Positions 34,645-44,989 of a stretch of 64,000 nucleotides of DNA are shown one piece after another. How positions within the stretch are numbered: the stretch's first letter is position 1; every line of letters starts with the position of its first letter. The stretch is taken from positions 558,001 to 622,000 of the forward strand of contig CABDWT010000004.1 in assembly GCA_901456055.1 (NCBI GenBank). The letters run 5' to 3'. The position numbers were made by a program, and so were the translations under genes. The DNA comes from Phytobacter ursingii. GTDB lineage: Bacteria > Pseudomonadota > Gammaproteobacteria > Enterobacterales > Enterobacteriaceae. The notes below the pieces were generated by a model. It was not told where the DNA came from and searched no databases. It saw only the letters and a list, made by a program, of their open reading frames with translations.

Positions 34645-35591
34645 TGAGTCGTCCTCGTCGTCGCGGTCGCGATGTGCACGGCGTGCTGTTGCTGGATAAA
34701 CCGCAAGGCGCCTCCAGCAACGATGTACTGCAAAAAGTTAAACGTCTTTTTAATGCCAATCGCGCCGGGCACACCGGTGCATTGGATCCTCTGGCCACGG
34801 GTATGTTACCGGTGTGTTTGGGTGAGGCGACAAAGTTCTCCCAGTATCTTCTCGATTCAGACAAACGTTACCGCGTGATCGCGAAGCTGGGCCAGCGTAC
34901 AGATACGTCCGATGCCGATGGCCAGGTGGTTGAAGAACGTCCGGTCGATTTTAATGCTGAGCAACTGGCTGCCGCCCTGGATACCTTCCGTGGCGATATC
35001 GAACAAATACCCTCCATGTATTCGGCGCTGAAATATCAGGGCAAAAAGCTCTATGAATACGCACGTCAGGGTATCGAGGTCCCGCGTGAAGCCCGGCCTA
35101 TCACGGTGTATGAGCTACAGTTTATCCGTCACGAAGGCGATGAGCTGGAGCTGGAAGTACACTGTTCGAAAGGCACTTACATCCGCACAATTATTGATGA
35201 TCTGGGCGAGAAACTGGGCTGCGGCGCCCATGTGATATATCTGCGTCGCCTGGCGGTGAGTAAATATCCTGCCGAGCGGATGGTTACGCTGGAACAACTG
35301 CATGACCTGATTGCGCAGGCCGAGCAGCGCGATATCCCGGCGGCTCAACTCCTTGATCCGTTATTAATGCCAATGGATAGCCCGGCAGCTGACTATCCGG
35401 TTGTTAACCTCCCGTTGACCTCATCAGTGTACTTTCGCAACGGTAATCCTGTGCGAACGGCTGGTACGCCCTATGAGGGTCTGGTGCGTGTCACCGAAGG
35501 TGAAGAGGCTAAATTTATCGGTATGGGTGAAATCGATGACGAAGGGCGTGTTGCTCCGCGTCGTCTGGTGGTTGAGTACCCGCCAGCCTAA
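34644..35591 (+). CDS. truB: tRNA pseudouridine(55) synthase TruB
   Basis: TruB makes pseudouridine 55 in the T loop of tRNAs and acts as a tRNA chaperone. The catalytic Asp48 lies in [12 protein letters not shown]. The 315 residues include the catalytic domain and a C-terminal PUA-type domain. It overlaps rbfA by one base, so the two are coupled. Confidence 0.97.
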   Translation: MSRPRRRGRDVHGVLLLDKPQGASSNDVLQKVKRLFNANRAGHTGALDPLATGMLPVCLGEATKFSQYLLDSDKRYRVIAKLGQRTDTSDADGQVVEERPVDFNAEQLAAALDTFRGDIEQIPSMYSALKYQGKKLYEYARQGIEVPREARPITVYELQFIRHEGDELELEVHCSKGTYIRTIIDDLGEKLGCGAHVIYLRRLAVSKYPAERMVTLEQLHDLIAQAEQRDIPAAQLLDPLLMPMDSPAADYPVVNLPLTSSVYFRNGNPVRTAGTPYEGLVRVTEGEEAKFIGMGEIDDEGRVAPRRLVVEYPPA

Positions 35592-35690
35592 GCCTCATCT
35601 TGCGATAACCAGCCACTGAGAGTAGAATATTGGCGCTTAATGCCGGGTCAATTGTTTAACAATATCTGGTATTAATTCCGGGGTTGCTGA

Positions 35691-36005
<315 letters not shown>

Positions 36006-36021
36006 TTCTTGCGAGTTTCAA

Positions 36022-36048
36022 GAAAGGGGCCGTAAGGCCCCTTTTTTC
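36022..36048 (+). terminator. Terminator after rpsO
   Basis: AAAGGGGCC and GGCCCCTTT pair around GTAA and end in TTTTTT, 17 nt after rpsO. In reverse it also forms a hairpin followed by TTTCTT, so it could work weakly on the other strand. Confidence 0.85.
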
Positions 36049-36255
36049 AACCAGACGGCAGTAATTAACAGTACAATAATGTATTGTTGCTATGAATGAT
36101 CTTCGTTGCAGAGGTTCGCGCGGCTAATGAGAGGCTTTACCCACAAGAGCGGGGTTAGGGTTGTCATTAGTCGCGAGGATGCAGGAAGATCGGGTTTAAA
36201 CGACAGCATTCCTGGGGTTTGCTGTCATTCATTAAGATTAAGAAAGGATAATATT
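36049..36255 (-). ncRNA. Possible location of the SraG/PsrO antisense RNA
   Basis: E. coli encodes the small RNA SraG on the strand opposite to pnp, between rpsO and pnp. The same gap is present here and the rpsO hairpin could end a - strand transcript. No promoter was identified, so this is positional inference only. Confidence 0.25.
36114..36177 (+). promoter_or_regulatory. pnp leader double-stranded RNA element (RNase III site)
   Basis: The left arm (about 36114-36142) and right arm (about 36151-36177) are largely complementary, for example GGCTAATGA with TCATTAG and TTTACCC with GGGTTAGGG. This makes a long imperfect stem in the pnp 5' leader. In E. coli RNase III cuts such a stem and PNPase then represses its own mRNA. 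Confidence 0.7.
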
Positions 36256-38391
36256 TTGCTTAATCCGATCGTTCGTAAATTCCAGTACGGCCAACACACC
36301 GTGACACTGGAAACCGGCATGATGGCGCGTCAGGCGACAGCCGCTGTTATGGTTAGCATGGATGATACTGCGGTATTCGTTACCGTTGTGGGTGCTAAAA
36401 AAGCTAAACCGGGCCAGGATTTCTTCCCTTTAACGGTTAACTATCAAGAGCGTACCTACGCTGCGGGTAAAATTCCGGGTGGCTTCTTCCGTCGCGAAGG
36501 CCGTCCAAGCGAAGGCGAAACCCTGATTGCGCGTCTGATTGACCGCCCGGTTCGTCCGCTGTTCCCGGAAGGTTTTGTTAACGAAGTTCAGGTTATTGCA
36601 ACCGTGGTTTCCGTTAACCCGCAGGTTAACCCTGATATCGTTTCTATGATTGGTGCTTCCGCGGCACTGTCTCTGTCAGGTATTCCGTTCAACGGCCCGA
36701 TTGGCGCAGCGCGCGTGGGTTACATTAACGATCAATACGTACTGAACCCGACCCAGGAAGAACTGAAAACCAGCAAGCTGGACCTGGTTGTTGCGGGTAC
36801 CGAAGGTGCGGTACTGATGGTTGAATCCGAAGCTGAATTGCTGAGCGAAGACCAGATGCTGGGCGCAGTCGTATTTGGCCACGAACAGCAGCAGGTTGTT
36901 ATCCAGGCCATCAATGATCTGGTAAAAGAAGCGGGCAAACCGCGTTGGGACTGGCAGCCGGAAGCCGTCAACGAAGTGCTGAACGCGCGTGTTGCTGCTC
37001 TGGCAGAAGCGCGTCTGAGCGATGCTTACCGCATCACTGACAAACAAGAGCGTTATGCTCAGGTTGATGTCATTAAATCTGATGTTGTTGCTGCGCTGGT
37101 TGCAGAAGATGAAACGCTGGATGCTAACGAGCTGGGCGACATCCTGCACGCTATCGAGAAAAATGTTGTTCGTAGCCGCGTCCTGGCTGGCGAACCGCGT
37201 ATCGATGGTCGCGAAAAAGACATGATCCGTGGTCTGGATGTACGTACTGGCGTACTGCCGCGTACTCACGGTTCCGCGCTGTTTACCCGTGGTGAAACTC
37301 AGGCTCTGGTGACTGCAACGCTGGGTACTGCCCGCGATGCGCAGATCATTGATGAACTGATGGGTGAGCGTACTGATACCTTCCTATTCCACTATAACTT
37401 CCCTCCGTATTCTGTAGGGGAAACCGGTATGGTCGGCTCGCCGAAACGTCGTGAAATTGGTCACGGTCGTCTGGCGAAACGCGGCGTGCTGGCTGTTATG
37501 CCTGAAATGGAAAAATTCCCGTATACCGTTCGCGTGGTATCTGAAATCACCGAATCCAACGGTTCTTCTTCCATGGCTTCCGTGTGCGGTGCCTCTCTGG
37601 CGCTGATGGACGCTGGCGTGCCAATCAAAGCGGCCGTTGCGGGTATCGCGATGGGCCTGGTGAAAGAAGGCGACAACTTCGTTGTTCTTTCTGACATCCT
37701 GGGCGATGAAGATCACTTAGGCGATATGGACTTCAAAGTAGCGGGTTCCCGCGACGGTATCTCTGCACTGCAGATGGATATCAAAATTGAAGGCATCACC
37801 AAAGAGATCATGCAGGTTGCGCTGAACCAGGCTAAAGGTGCTCGTCTGCACATCCTGAGCGTGATGGAACAGGCGATCAACGCGCCGCGTGGCGACATTT
37901 CTGAATTCGCACCGCGTATCCACACCATCAAGATCAACCCGGACAAAATCAAAGACGTCATCGGTAAAGGTGGCTCTGTTATCCGTGCGCTGACCGAAGA
38001 GACCGGCACCACCATCGAAATCGAAGATGACGGTACCGTTAAAATCGCAGCGACCGACGGCGATAAAGCGAAACATGCTATCCGTCGCATCGAAGAGATC
38101 ACTGCGGAAATCGAAGTCGGCCGTATCTACAACGGTAAAGTGACCCGTATCGTTGACTTTGGCGCATTCGTTGCCATTGGCGGCGGTAAAGAAGGTCTGG
38201 TTCACATCTCTCAGATTGCTGACAAGCGCGTTGAGAAAGTGACCGACTACCTGCAGATGGGCCAGGAAGTACCGGTGAAAGTTCTGGAAGTTGATCGCCA
38301 GGGCCGTATCCGTCTGAGCATTAAAGAAGCCACTGAACAAACTCAGCCTGAAGCCGCGCCGGAAGCGCCGCAAGCAGAGCAGGGCGAGTAA
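36256..38391 (+). CDS. pnp: Polyribonucleotide nucleotidyltransferase
   Basis: PNPase degrades RNA 3' to 5' by phosphorolysis and is part of the degradosome. The TTG start at 36256 gives L-N-P-I-V-R-K-F and 711 residues, the E. coli length, with AAAGGA upstream; longer open frame upstream is the structured leader. Domains are two RNase PH units, an intervening helical domain, KH (about 553-612, I-G-K-G-G) and S1 (about 622-690). The C-terminus is Ala/Pro/Glu-rich. Confidence 0.96.
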   Translation: MLNPIVRKFQYGQHTVTLETGMMARQATAAVMVSMDDTAVFVTVVGAKKAKPGQDFFPLTVNYQERTYAAGKIPGGFFRREGRPSEGETLIARLIDRPVRPLFPEGFVNEVQVIATVVSVNPQVNPDIVSMIGASAALSLSGIPFNGPIGAARVGYINDQYVLNPTQEELKTSKLDLVVAGTEGAVLMVESEAELLSEDQMLGAVVFGHEQQQVVIQAINDLVKEAGKPRWDWQPEAVNEVLNARVAALAEARLSDAYRITDKQERYAQVDVIKSDVVAALVAEDETLDANELGDILHAIEKNVVRSRVLAGEPRIDGREKDMIRGLDVRTGVLPRTHGSALFTRGETQALVTATLGTARDAQIIDELMGERTDTFLFHYNFPPYSVGETGMVGSPKRREIGHGRLAKRGVLAVMPEMEKFPYTVRVVSEITESNGSSSMASVCGASLALMDAGVPIKAAVAGIAMGLVKEGDNFVVLSDILGDEDHLGDMDFKVAGSRDGISALQMDIKIEGITKEIMQVALNQAKGARLHILSVMEQAINAPRGDISEFAPRIHTIKINPDKIKDVIGKGGSVIRALTEETGTTIEIEDDGTVKIAATDGDKAKHAIRRIEEITAEIEVGRIYNGKVTRIVDFGAFVAIGGGKEGLVHISQIADKRVEKVTDYLQMGQEVPVKVLEVDRQGRIRLSIKEATEQTQPEAAPEAPQAEQGE

Positions 38392-38400
38392 AATGGTGTT

Positions 38401-38425
38401 TGCCCTCCGCGTAAGCGGAGGGCTA
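38401..38425 (+). terminator. Hairpin downstream of pnp
   Basis: GCCCTCCGC and GCGGAGGGC form a 9-bp stem around GTAA directly after pnp. Only a short T-stretch follows, so it may be a weak terminator or processing site; nlpI starts 75 nt later. Confidence 0.6.
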
Positions 38426-38499
38426 TTTAACTGGCAGGACGCCGTGTTTGCAGCCGGGGGACAGGACGTTCATCCAATTGTTGTCTTCGGGAGTGGGAA

Positions 38500-39384
38500 A
38501 TGAAGCCTTTTTTGCGCTGGTGTTTCGTTGCGACAGCTTTAACGCTGGCAGGATGCAGCAACTCTGCCTGGCGTAAGAGCGAAGTCCTCGCGGTGCCATT
38601 GCAACCGACTTTGCAGCAAGAAGTGATTCTGGCGCGCATGGAACAAATTCTTGCCAGTCGGGCTTTATCCGATGATGAACGCGCACAGCTTTTATATGAG
38701 CGCGGAGTATTGTATGATAGTCTCGGTCTGAGGGCACTGGCGCGAAATGATTTTTCACAAGCGCTGGCTATCCGACCGGATATGCCTGAAGTATTCAATT
38801 ACTTAGGCATTTATTTAACGCAGGCAGGCAATTTTGATGCTGCCTATGAAGCGTTTGATTCTGTACTTGAGCTTGATCCAACTTACAACTACGCGCACTT
38901 GAATCGCGGTATCGCATTATATTACGGCGGTCGCAATAAGTTAGCGCAAGATGATCTGCTGGCGTTTTATCAAGACGATCCCAATGACCCTTTCCGGAGT
39001 CTGTGGCTTTACATCGTTGAGCGGAAGCTTGATGAGAAGCAGGCTAAAGAAGCGCTGAAACAACGCTTCGAAAAATCGGGCAAAGAGCAATGGGGATGGA
39101 ACATTGTCGAGTTCTACCTTGGCGATATTAGCGAACAAGAGCTAATGAACCGCCTGAAGGCAGACGCAACGGATAACACCTCGCTCGCTGAGCATCTCAG
39201 TGAAACCAACTTCTATTTAGGTAAGTACTACCTAAGTCTGGGGGAAAAGGACAGCGCTGCGGCTCTGTTCAAATTAGCGGTGGCTAACAACGTTCACAAT
39301 TTTGTTGAGCACCGTTATGCATTGTTGGAATTAGCGCTCTTGGGCCAGGAGCAAGATGACCTGGCAGAATCGGACCAGCAATAG
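38500..39384 (+). CDS. nlpI: Lipoprotein NlpI
   Basis: NlpI is an outer-membrane lipoprotein adaptor that binds peptidoglycan endopeptidases and presents MepS to the protease Prc. The 294-residue product has a signal peptide ending in lipobox L-A-G-C (Cys19) followed by Ser-Asn, which fits outer-membrane sorting. Several TPR repeats follow (for example [10 protein letters not shown] and [15 protein letters not shown]). Length equals E. coli. Confidence 0.96.
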   Translation: MKPFLRWCFVATALTLAGCSNSAWRKSEVLAVPLQPTLQQEVILARMEQILASRALSDDERAQLLYERGVLYDSLGLRALARNDFSQALAIRPDMPEVFNYLGIYLTQAGNFDAAYEAFDSVLELDPTYNYAHLNRGIALYYGGRNKLAQDDLLAFYQDDPNDPFRSLWLYIVERKLDEKQAKEALKQRFEKSGKEQWGWNIVEFYLGDISEQELMNRLKADATDNTSLAEHLSETNFYLGKYYLSLGEKDSAAALFKLAVANNVHNFVEHRYALLELALLGQEQDDLAESDQQ

Positions 39385-39491
39385 CTGACGTACACATCAG
39401 CCCGTAATCATTATCTTGATTGCCATCACCTTCGCGGGTGAGGGCGTTGTTGTTCGTTAATACACCTACTTTGAGCCGGTTCACACTTTTA

Positions 39492-39572
39492 ATGAAAATT
39501 ACCGAAAATTTTCACGATGAGTTATGTAGACTGGCCGCCATTAATATCGAGGCACACGTACTACATGGCTGA
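39492..39572 (+). CDS. yrbN: Small protein YrbN overlapping the deaD start
   Basis: A 26-codon frame begins M-K-I-T-E-N-F-H and ends with a TGA at 39570-39572, eight bases inside deaD. It corresponds in position and size to YrbN, a small protein reported in E. coli just before deaD. It contains no predicted domain. The overlap suggests that its translation affects initiation of deaD. Confidence 0.72.
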   Translation: MKITENFHDELCRLAAINIEAHVLHG

Positions 39573-41484
39573 ATTCGAAACCACTTTTGCAGATCTGGGC
39601 CTGAAGGCTCCTATCCTTGAAGCCCTTAACGATCTGGGTTACGAAAAACCATCTCCAATTCAGGCAGAGTGCATTCCGCATCTGCTGGGCGGTCGCGACG
39701 TTCTGGGTATGGCCCAGACGGGTAGCGGCAAAACCGCAGCGTTTTCATTACCGCTGCTGAACAATCTTGATCCTGAGCTGAAAGCACCGCAAATCCTGGT
39801 GCTGGCGCCGACCCGCGAACTGGCGGTTCAGGTTGCCGAAGCCATGACAGATTTCTCTAAACATATGCGCGGCGTGAACGTGGTTGCCCTTTATGGCGGC
39901 CAGCGTTATGACGTGCAGTTACGCGCACTGCGCCAGGGGCCGCAGATTGTTGTCGGTACCCCGGGTCGTCTGCTTGACCACCTGAAACGCGGTACGCTGG
40001 ACCTCTCTAAACTGAGCGGTCTGGTGCTGGACGAAGCCGATGAAATGCTGCGTATGGGCTTCATCGAAGACGTTGAAACCATCATGGCAGAGATCCCGGA
40101 CGGTCATCAGACCGCGCTGTTCTCTGCAACCATGCCGGAAGCGATTCGCCGCATCACCCGCCGCTTTATGAAAGAGCCGCAGGAAGTGCGCATTCAGTCC
40201 AGCGTGACCACGCGCCCGGATATCAGCCAGAGCTACTGGACTGTGTACGGCATGCGTAAAAACGAAGCGCTGGTACGTTTCCTGGAAGCAGAAGATTTTG
40301 ATGCGGCGATCATCTTCGTTCGTACCAAAAATGCGACCCTGGAAGTGGCGGAAGCGCTGGAGCGTAGCGGTTATAACAGCGCCGCGCTGAACGGCGACAT
40401 GAATCAGGCGCTGCGTGAGCAGACTCTGGAGCGTCTGAAAGACGGTCGTCTGGATATCTTGATTGCAACCGACGTGGCAGCACGTGGTCTGGACGTTGAG
40501 CGTATCAGCCTGGTTGTGAACTATGACATCCCGATGGATTCCGAGTCTTACGTTCACCGTATCGGCCGTACCGGTCGTGCTGGTCGTGCTGGTCGTGCGC
40601 TGCTGTTCGTTGAGAACCGCGAACGTCGTCTGCTGCGTAACATCGAACGCACCATGAAGCTGACCATTCCGGAAGTTGAACTGCCGAATGCTGAGTTGCT
40701 GGGCAAACGCCGTCTGGAAAAATTCGCCGCGAAAGTACAGCAGCAGCTGGAAAGCAGCGATCTGGATCAGTACCGTGCTCTGCTGGCTAAAATGCAGCCG
40801 GAAGAAGAGCTGGATATCGAAACTCTGGCCGCAGCACTGCTGAAAATGGCACAGGGCGAGCGTCCGCTGATTCTGCCACCGGATCCGGTTATTGAACGCC
40901 GTCCGCGTCGTGAATTCCGCGACCGTGATGAGCGCTTCGAGCGCCGTGGCGACCGCAACGATCGTGCTCCGCGTGGCGATCGTAACGGTGAAGATCGTCC
41001 GCGTCGTGAACGTCGTGATGCGGGCGAAATGGAGCTGTACCGTATTGAAGTTGGCCGTGATGATGGTGTTGAAGTTCGTCATATCGTTGGCGCGATTGCT
41101 AACGAAGGCGACATCAGCAGCCGTTATATCGGTAACATCAAGCTGTTCGGTACCCACTCTACCATTGAGCTGCCGAAAGGCATGCCGGGCGAAGTACTGC
41201 AGCACTTTACTCGCACCCGCATCCTGAACAAGCCGATGAACATGCAACTGCTGGGTGATGCACAGCCGCGTCCTGAGCGTGGTGGTGAGCGCCGTGGTAA
41301 CGGTGAGCGTCGTGAAGGTGGCCGCAGCTTCGGTGGTGGCGAACGTCGTGAAGGTGGTCGCAGCTTCGGTGGTGAGCGTCGTGAAGGCGGTCGTGGTGAA
41401 GGCCGTAGCTTCAGTGGTGAACGTCGCGCGCCGCGTCGTGATCGCGAAGAAGGCACCAGCCGTCGTCGTTTCGGTGACGCATAA
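39565..41484 (+). CDS. deaD: ATP-dependent DEAD-box RNA helicase DeaD/CsdA
   Basis: DeaD (CsdA) unwinds RNA during cold-shock 50S assembly and mRNA decay. The start M-A-E-F-E-T-T gives 639 residues, about ten longer than I recall for E. coli. Motifs are A-Q-T-G-S-G-K-T (50-57), D-E-A-D, S-A-T and H-R-I-G-R-T-G-R. After the helicase core come a dimerisation region, an RNA-binding domain and a tail with tandem [11 protein letters not shown] units. A longer open frame at 39517 is inside yrbN and is not favoured. Confidence 0.95.
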   Translation: MAEFETTFADLGLKAPILEALNDLGYEKPSPIQAECIPHLLGGRDVLGMAQTGSGKTAAFSLPLLNNLDPELKAPQILVLAPTRELAVQVAEAMTDFSKHMRGVNVVALYGGQRYDVQLRALRQGPQIVVGTPGRLLDHLKRGTLDLSKLSGLVLDEADEMLRMGFIEDVETIMAEIPDGHQTALFSATMPEAIRRITRRFMKEPQEVRIQSSVTTRPDISQSYWTVYGMRKNEALVRFLEAEDFDAAIIFVRTKNATLEVAEALERSGYNSAALNGDMNQALREQTLERLKDGRLDILIATDVAARGLDVERISLVVNYDIPMDSESYVHRIGRTGRAGRAGRALLFVENRERRLLRNIERTMKLTIPEVELPNAELLGKRRLEKFAAKVQQQLESSDLDQYRALLAKMQPEEELDIETLAAALLKMAQGERPLILPPDPVIERRPRREFRDRDERFERRGDRNDRAPRGDRNGEDRPRRERRDAGEMELYRIEVGRDDGVEVRHIVGAIANEGDISSRYIGNIKLFGTHSTIELPKGMPGEVLQHFTRTRILNKPMNMQLLGDAQPRPERGGERRGNGERREGGRSFGGGERREGGRSFGGERREGGRGEGRSFSGERRAPRRDREEGTSRRRFGDA

Positions 41485-41527
41485 TCGCACAGTAAGTCAG
41501 CTTTACACTTCGTAAAGTAATTGATAC

Positions 41528-41560
41528 AACCCCGGTGCAAAACATCGGGGTTTCTTTTAT
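41528..41560 (+). terminator. Terminator between deaD and mtr
   Basis: AACCCCGGTG and CATCGGGGTT form a stem followed by TTTCTTTT, 43 nt after deaD and just before the mtr regulatory region. Confidence 0.8.
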
Positions 41561-41566
41561 CTGTTA

Positions 41567-41589
41567 TGTACTCTTGTACTGGTACAATG
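41567..41589 (+). promoter_or_regulatory. Probable TrpR operator and -10 region of mtr
   Basis: GTACTCTTGTACTGGTAC (41568-41585) matches the trp operator consensus GNACTAGTTNACTAGTNC at about 12 of 18 positions and keeps the GTAC ends. It overlaps a TACAAT -10 hexamer (41583-41588) that lies about 30 nt before the mtr ATG. E. coli mtr is repressed by TrpR with tryptophan and activated by TyrR; only the TrpR-like site was recognised here. Confidence 0.55.
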
Positions 41590-41620
41590 CAGCGGCATTT
41601 TACCTTACTGGAGAAGAAAC

Positions 41621-42865
41621 ATGGCAACACTGACAACCACACAAGCGACTCCTTCATTGCTTGCTGGTGTGGTGATTATTGGCGGTACGGTTATTGGCGC
41701 GGGGATGTTTTCACTGCCAGTGGTCATGTCAGGCGCGTGGTTCTGTTGGTCGATAGCGGCGCTGGTGTTTACCTGGTTCTGTATGCTGCATTCCGGGCTC
41801 ATGATTCTGGAAGCGAACCTCAATTACCGCATTGGTGCCAGCTTCGACACCATTACCAAAGATTTGCTGGGCAACGGCTGGAATGTGATCAACGGGCTGT
41901 CCATCGCGTTTGTGCTCTATATTCTGACCTACGCCTATATTTCGGCGAGTGGTTCCATTCTGCACCACACCTTTGCGGAGCTGTCGTTAAATGTCCCGCC
42001 TCGTGTCGCAGGCCTTGGGTTTGCGCTGCTGGTCGCGTTTATCGTCTGGCTATCAACCCGTGCAGTGAGCCGGATGACGGCGATTGTGCTGGGGGCGAAA
42101 GTCATCACCTTCTTCCTGACCTTCGGCAGTTTGCTGGGGCATGTTCAGCCTGCGACCTTATTCAACGTGGCGGAAAGCAACGCATCTTATACCCCGTATT
42201 TGCTGATGACCCTGCCGTTTTGTCTGGCGTCTTTTGGCTACCATGGCAACGTGCCAAGCCTGATGAAGTTCTACGGTAAAGATCCGCGCACTATTGCGCG
42301 TTGCCTGGTGTACGGCACGCTGCTGGCGCTGGTCCTGTATATGGTGTGGCTGTTGGGCACGATGGGGAATATTCCGCGCCCGGCGTTTATCGATATTGCC
42401 CGGAAGGGTGGCAACATTGATGTGTTGGTGCAGGCATTAAGCGGCGTACTGAACAGCCGTAGCCTGGATCTGTTGCTGGTGGTCTTCTCCAACTTTGCGG
42501 TGGCGAGTTCTTTCCTCGGCGTAACGCTGGGCCTGTTTGATTATCTTGCCGATCTGTTCGGTTTTGATGATTCGGCGCTGGGGCGTTTTAAAACCGCGCT
42601 GCTGACGTTTCTGCCACCGATTGTCGGTGGTTTGTTGTGGCCGAATGGCTTTCTCTATGCGATTGGCTATGCGGGGCTGGCGGCGACCATCTGGGCGGCC
42701 ATTGTGCCGGCTTTACTGGCCCGCGCATCGCGTAAACGTTTTGGCAGCCCACGTTTTCGCGTCTGGGGCGGCAAGCCAATGATTGCGCTGATCCTGATGT
42801 TTGGCGTGGGCAACGCGCTGGTACATGTCCTGTCGAGCTTCAACCTGCTGCCTGTGTATCAATAA
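41621..42865 (+). CDS. mtr: Tryptophan-specific permease Mtr
   Basis: Mtr is a high-affinity tryptophan/proton symporter of the aromatic amino acid permease (HAAAP) family in the inner membrane. The 414-residue product has about eleven transmembrane helices; the first contains the unwound [13 protein letters not shown] motif typical of the family. An ACTGGAGAAG site precedes the ATG. It is followed by a REP/BIME element. Confidence 0.95.
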   Translation: MATLTTTQATPSLLAGVVIIGGTVIGAGMFSLPVVMSGAWFCWSIAALVFTWFCMLHSGLMILEANLNYRIGASFDTITKDLLGNGWNVINGLSIAFVLYILTYAYISASGSILHHTFAELSLNVPPRVAGLGFALLVAFIVWLSTRAVSRMTAIVLGAKVITFFLTFGSLLGHVQPATLFNVAESNASYTPYLLMTLPFCLASFGYHGNVPSLMKFYGKDPRTIARCLVYGTLLALVLYMVWLLGTMGNIPRPAFIDIARKGGNIDVLVQALSGVLNSRSLDLLLVVFSNFAVASSFLGVTLGLFDYLADLFGFDDSALGRFKTALLTFLPPIVGGLLWPNGFLYAIGYAGLAATIWAAIVPALLARASRKRFGSPRFRVWGGKPMIALILMFGVGNALVHVLSSFNLLPVYQ

Positions 42866-42870
42866 ACATA

Positions 42871-42947
42871 AAGCCCGGTGGCGTGCTACGCTTACCGGGC
42901 CTACAGGGATCGCGTAGGCCGGATAAGGCGAAGCCGCCATCCGGCAA
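42871..42947. repeat. BIME made of two REP units
   Basis: Downstream of mtr, a first unit with stem GCCCGGT/ACCGGGC (42872-42900) is followed by a second with GCCGGATAAGG and GCCATCCGGC (42918-42945) in the opposite sense. The two share GTAGGCC/GGCCTAC type edges. This is the bacterial interspersed mosaic element common in E. coli, Salmonella and Citrobacter, lying between the convergent mtr and yhbW. Confidence 0.88.
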
Positions 42948-42951
42948 AAAA

Positions 42952-43959
42952 CTACCCCACCAACTCCTCTTTCACCTGCATCGCTAAATCAAACGAATAC
43001 AAACGCGCCTGGTGATCAAAGATTTGCCCGTTAACCATAATCTCATCGGCCTGCGTTTCGCGCAGTACAGACTCCAGCCCGTGACGCACTTTCGCCTTAT
43101 CGCCCACCAGAGACATCCCCAGCGCCTGCTGTACGCCGTATTGCTCGGATGGCGACCAGAATTGATCCATATTTTGGATCGGTGGTGGCAACTGGCCGGT
43201 TTCTCCACGGCGCAATTTCACGAAAGCCTGCTGCATGGAGGTAAACAGGAATTCTGCATCGCGGTTACTGTCCGCCACAACGATATTGATACACACCATG
43301 GCATACGGTTTTTCCAGTCGCGCGGAAGGCTTGAACTGGGTGCGATACAGATGCAACGCCTGGAACAACATGTCCGGTGCAAAGTGCGAGGCAAACGCAA
43401 ACGGCAGGCCGAGCTGTGCCGCCAGTTGGGCGCTATAAAGGCTCGAACCGAGCAGCCACACCGGAATTTTCTCGCCATAACCCGGAACCGGGCGAACGTG
43501 CGGATTCGGGTCATTGGCATCAAACCAGTCCACCAGTTCGGCAACATCGCGCGGGAAATTATCCACATCGCCGCTCATATGGCGACGCAGTGCCCGCATC
43601 GTCGGTTGATCGCTACCTGGCGCGCGTCCAAGCCCCAGATCGATACGACCCGGATAGAGCGTATTGAGTGTTCCGAACTGTTCGGCAATCACCAGCGGAG
43701 CATGGTTTGGCAGCATGACACCGCCTGATCCCAGATGCAGAGAGGTGGTATTTGCCGCCAGATAACCAATCAGGACAGACGTCGCCGCACTGGCGATACC
43801 CACCATATTATGGTGCTCAGCCAGCCAGAAGCGGTGATATCCGCGCTTTTCAGCAAGCCTGGCGAGATCAAGGGAATGGGCGAAGGCATCTTTGGCAGAA
43901 GCGCCCTGTGGGATCGGTGCCAGGTCCAGCACCGAGAAGGCAATCGTTTTGTCAGTCAT
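42952..43959 (-). CDS. yhbW: Luciferase-like monooxygenase family protein YhbW
   Basis: The 335-residue protein is a flavin-dependent oxidoreductase of the bacterial luciferase superfamily (group including MsnO8). It has the TIM-barrel start [11 protein letters not shown] and the motif [14 protein letters not shown]. Its substrate is unknown. It is convergent with mtr across the BIME and divergent in orientation from no close partner; ubiV stops 143 nt upstream of its start. Confidence 0.9.
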   Translation of the reverse strand: MTDKTIAFSVLDLAPIPQGASAKDAFAHSLDLARLAEKRGYHRFWLAEHHNMVGIASAATSVLIGYLAANTTSLHLGSGGVMLPNHAPLVIAEQFGTLNTLYPGRIDLGLGRAPGSDQPTMRALRRHMSGDVDNFPRDVAELVDWFDANDPNPHVRPVPGYGEKIPVWLLGSSLYSAQLAAQLGLPFAFASHFAPDMLFQALHLYRTQFKPSARLEKPYAMVCINIVVADSNRDAEFLFTSMQQAFVKLRRGETGQLPPPIQNMDQFWSPSEQYGVQQALGMSLVGDKAKVRHGLESVLRETQADEIMVNGQIFDHQARLYSFDLAMQVKEELVG

Positions 43960-44102
43960 AACGGCTCACTTTGCTACAGCATAGTCATCAGATTGAAGGT
44001 CTTCTTCCAGCCTGGCGCATCCAGGATGCGTCGGCCAGAAAAGCTGCATCTTTAATAGTGCATTAAAATCTGATTACCGTTGTTAACAAAGTGAGCGGTT
44101 TC

Positions 44103-44981
44103 TCAGGCCTGGAGCTCCAGGCCCGGCAGGCGACGCCAGTAGCCATTACAGTCGCTGTTTGCGATCAGCGGCAATGGCGCTTGTCCATGTTCATTAGCGC
44201 GGAAGGCGTCGAGCATGGCGAACGTATCCTCGCCCATGGGTGACAAACGTACCATATCCACGATACCCGCCATCGACTTGAGCTCATTGCCCAGGTTGTA
44301 AACGTAACCACTCATGGTCTGGATGCCATTAAGCACAAACACCTGCTGGTTTTCCTGCGACAGCATGCGGCGTCCATTGGGATACTTAATACAGCAGGTT
44401 TCGCACTCATCTTTTGGTCTGTCTTCCGAGCGTGCGGTAAAGCAGCGCGCAGAATACGCCAATGGCAGGTGTCCGTAACTCAGCACTTCCACTTCAAACC
44501 GATCGCGGATACCCAGCGTTTCACACTGATCGAGCAAGTTGATGAGCCAGTCGCGGGAGAGTTCTACCGGCATACACCAGCGCATCATGCCTTGTTTAAG
44601 CAGAAGTCGCAGCGTAACGGCGTTGTAGCAGTTCAGCGCGTGTCCCGCGACGAAGGGCAGTTTGCGCTCGGCGCACAGGTTCACCACGCCGAGATCGCTG
44701 GCCTCCAGCAGGAAATCGCCGTTATCGACATAGCGTTTGAGTTCGTTAAGCTCAGACGAGGCCTGCACCAGCGCGAGAGTCGAGAGCACGACCTGTTTGC
44801 CGCTGTCGGCCAGTTGCTTCGCCATATCCAGCCAGTCGCCTGCTTTGGTGGCGCGACGCTTGCTGCACACCGCTTCGCCAAGGTAAATCACGTCCGCGCT
44901 GCTGGTTGCGGCTTGCTGGTAAAACGCCTCTAACGTCTCTTTTGACCAGTACCAGAGCACCGGTCCAAGTGAATATTTCAT
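44103..44981 (-). CDS. ubiV: O2-independent ubiquinone biosynthesis protein UbiV
   Basis: UbiV acts with UbiU and UbiT in anaerobic ubiquinone hydroxylation. The start M-K-Y-S-L-G gives 292 residues, the E. coli length. It is a U32-peptidase-family protein; Cys39 and the cluster C-x(12)-C-x(2)-C-C around residues 180-197 include the four [4Fe-4S] ligands. It starts 8 nt after the ubiU stop, forming a two-gene unit. Confidence 0.95.
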   Translation of the reverse strand: MKYSLGPVLWYWSKETLEAFYQQAATSSADVIYLGEAVCSKRRATKAGDWLDMAKQLADSGKQVVLSTLALVQASSELNELKRYVDNGDFLLEASDLGVVNLCAERKLPFVAGHALNCYNAVTLRLLLKQGMMRWCMPVELSRDWLINLLDQCETLGIRDRFEVEVLSYGHLPLAYSARCFTARSEDRPKDECETCCIKYPNGRRMLSQENQQVFVLNGIQTMSGYVYNLGNELKSMAGIVDMVRLSPMGEDTFAMLDAFRANEHGQAPLPLIANSDCNGYWRRLPGLELQA

Positions 44982-44989
44982 CGTATTTC

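Noticed and set aside
40900-41460. CRISPR-like array in deaD
   Set aside because: The repeats are short, in frame, and lack unique spacers; they encode the Arg/Gly tail.
39919-41490. 523-residue open frame antisense to deaD
   Set aside because: It is Thr/Ala-rich and arises from the repetitive Arg/Gly codons of deaD on the other strand; no start signal or family resemblance.
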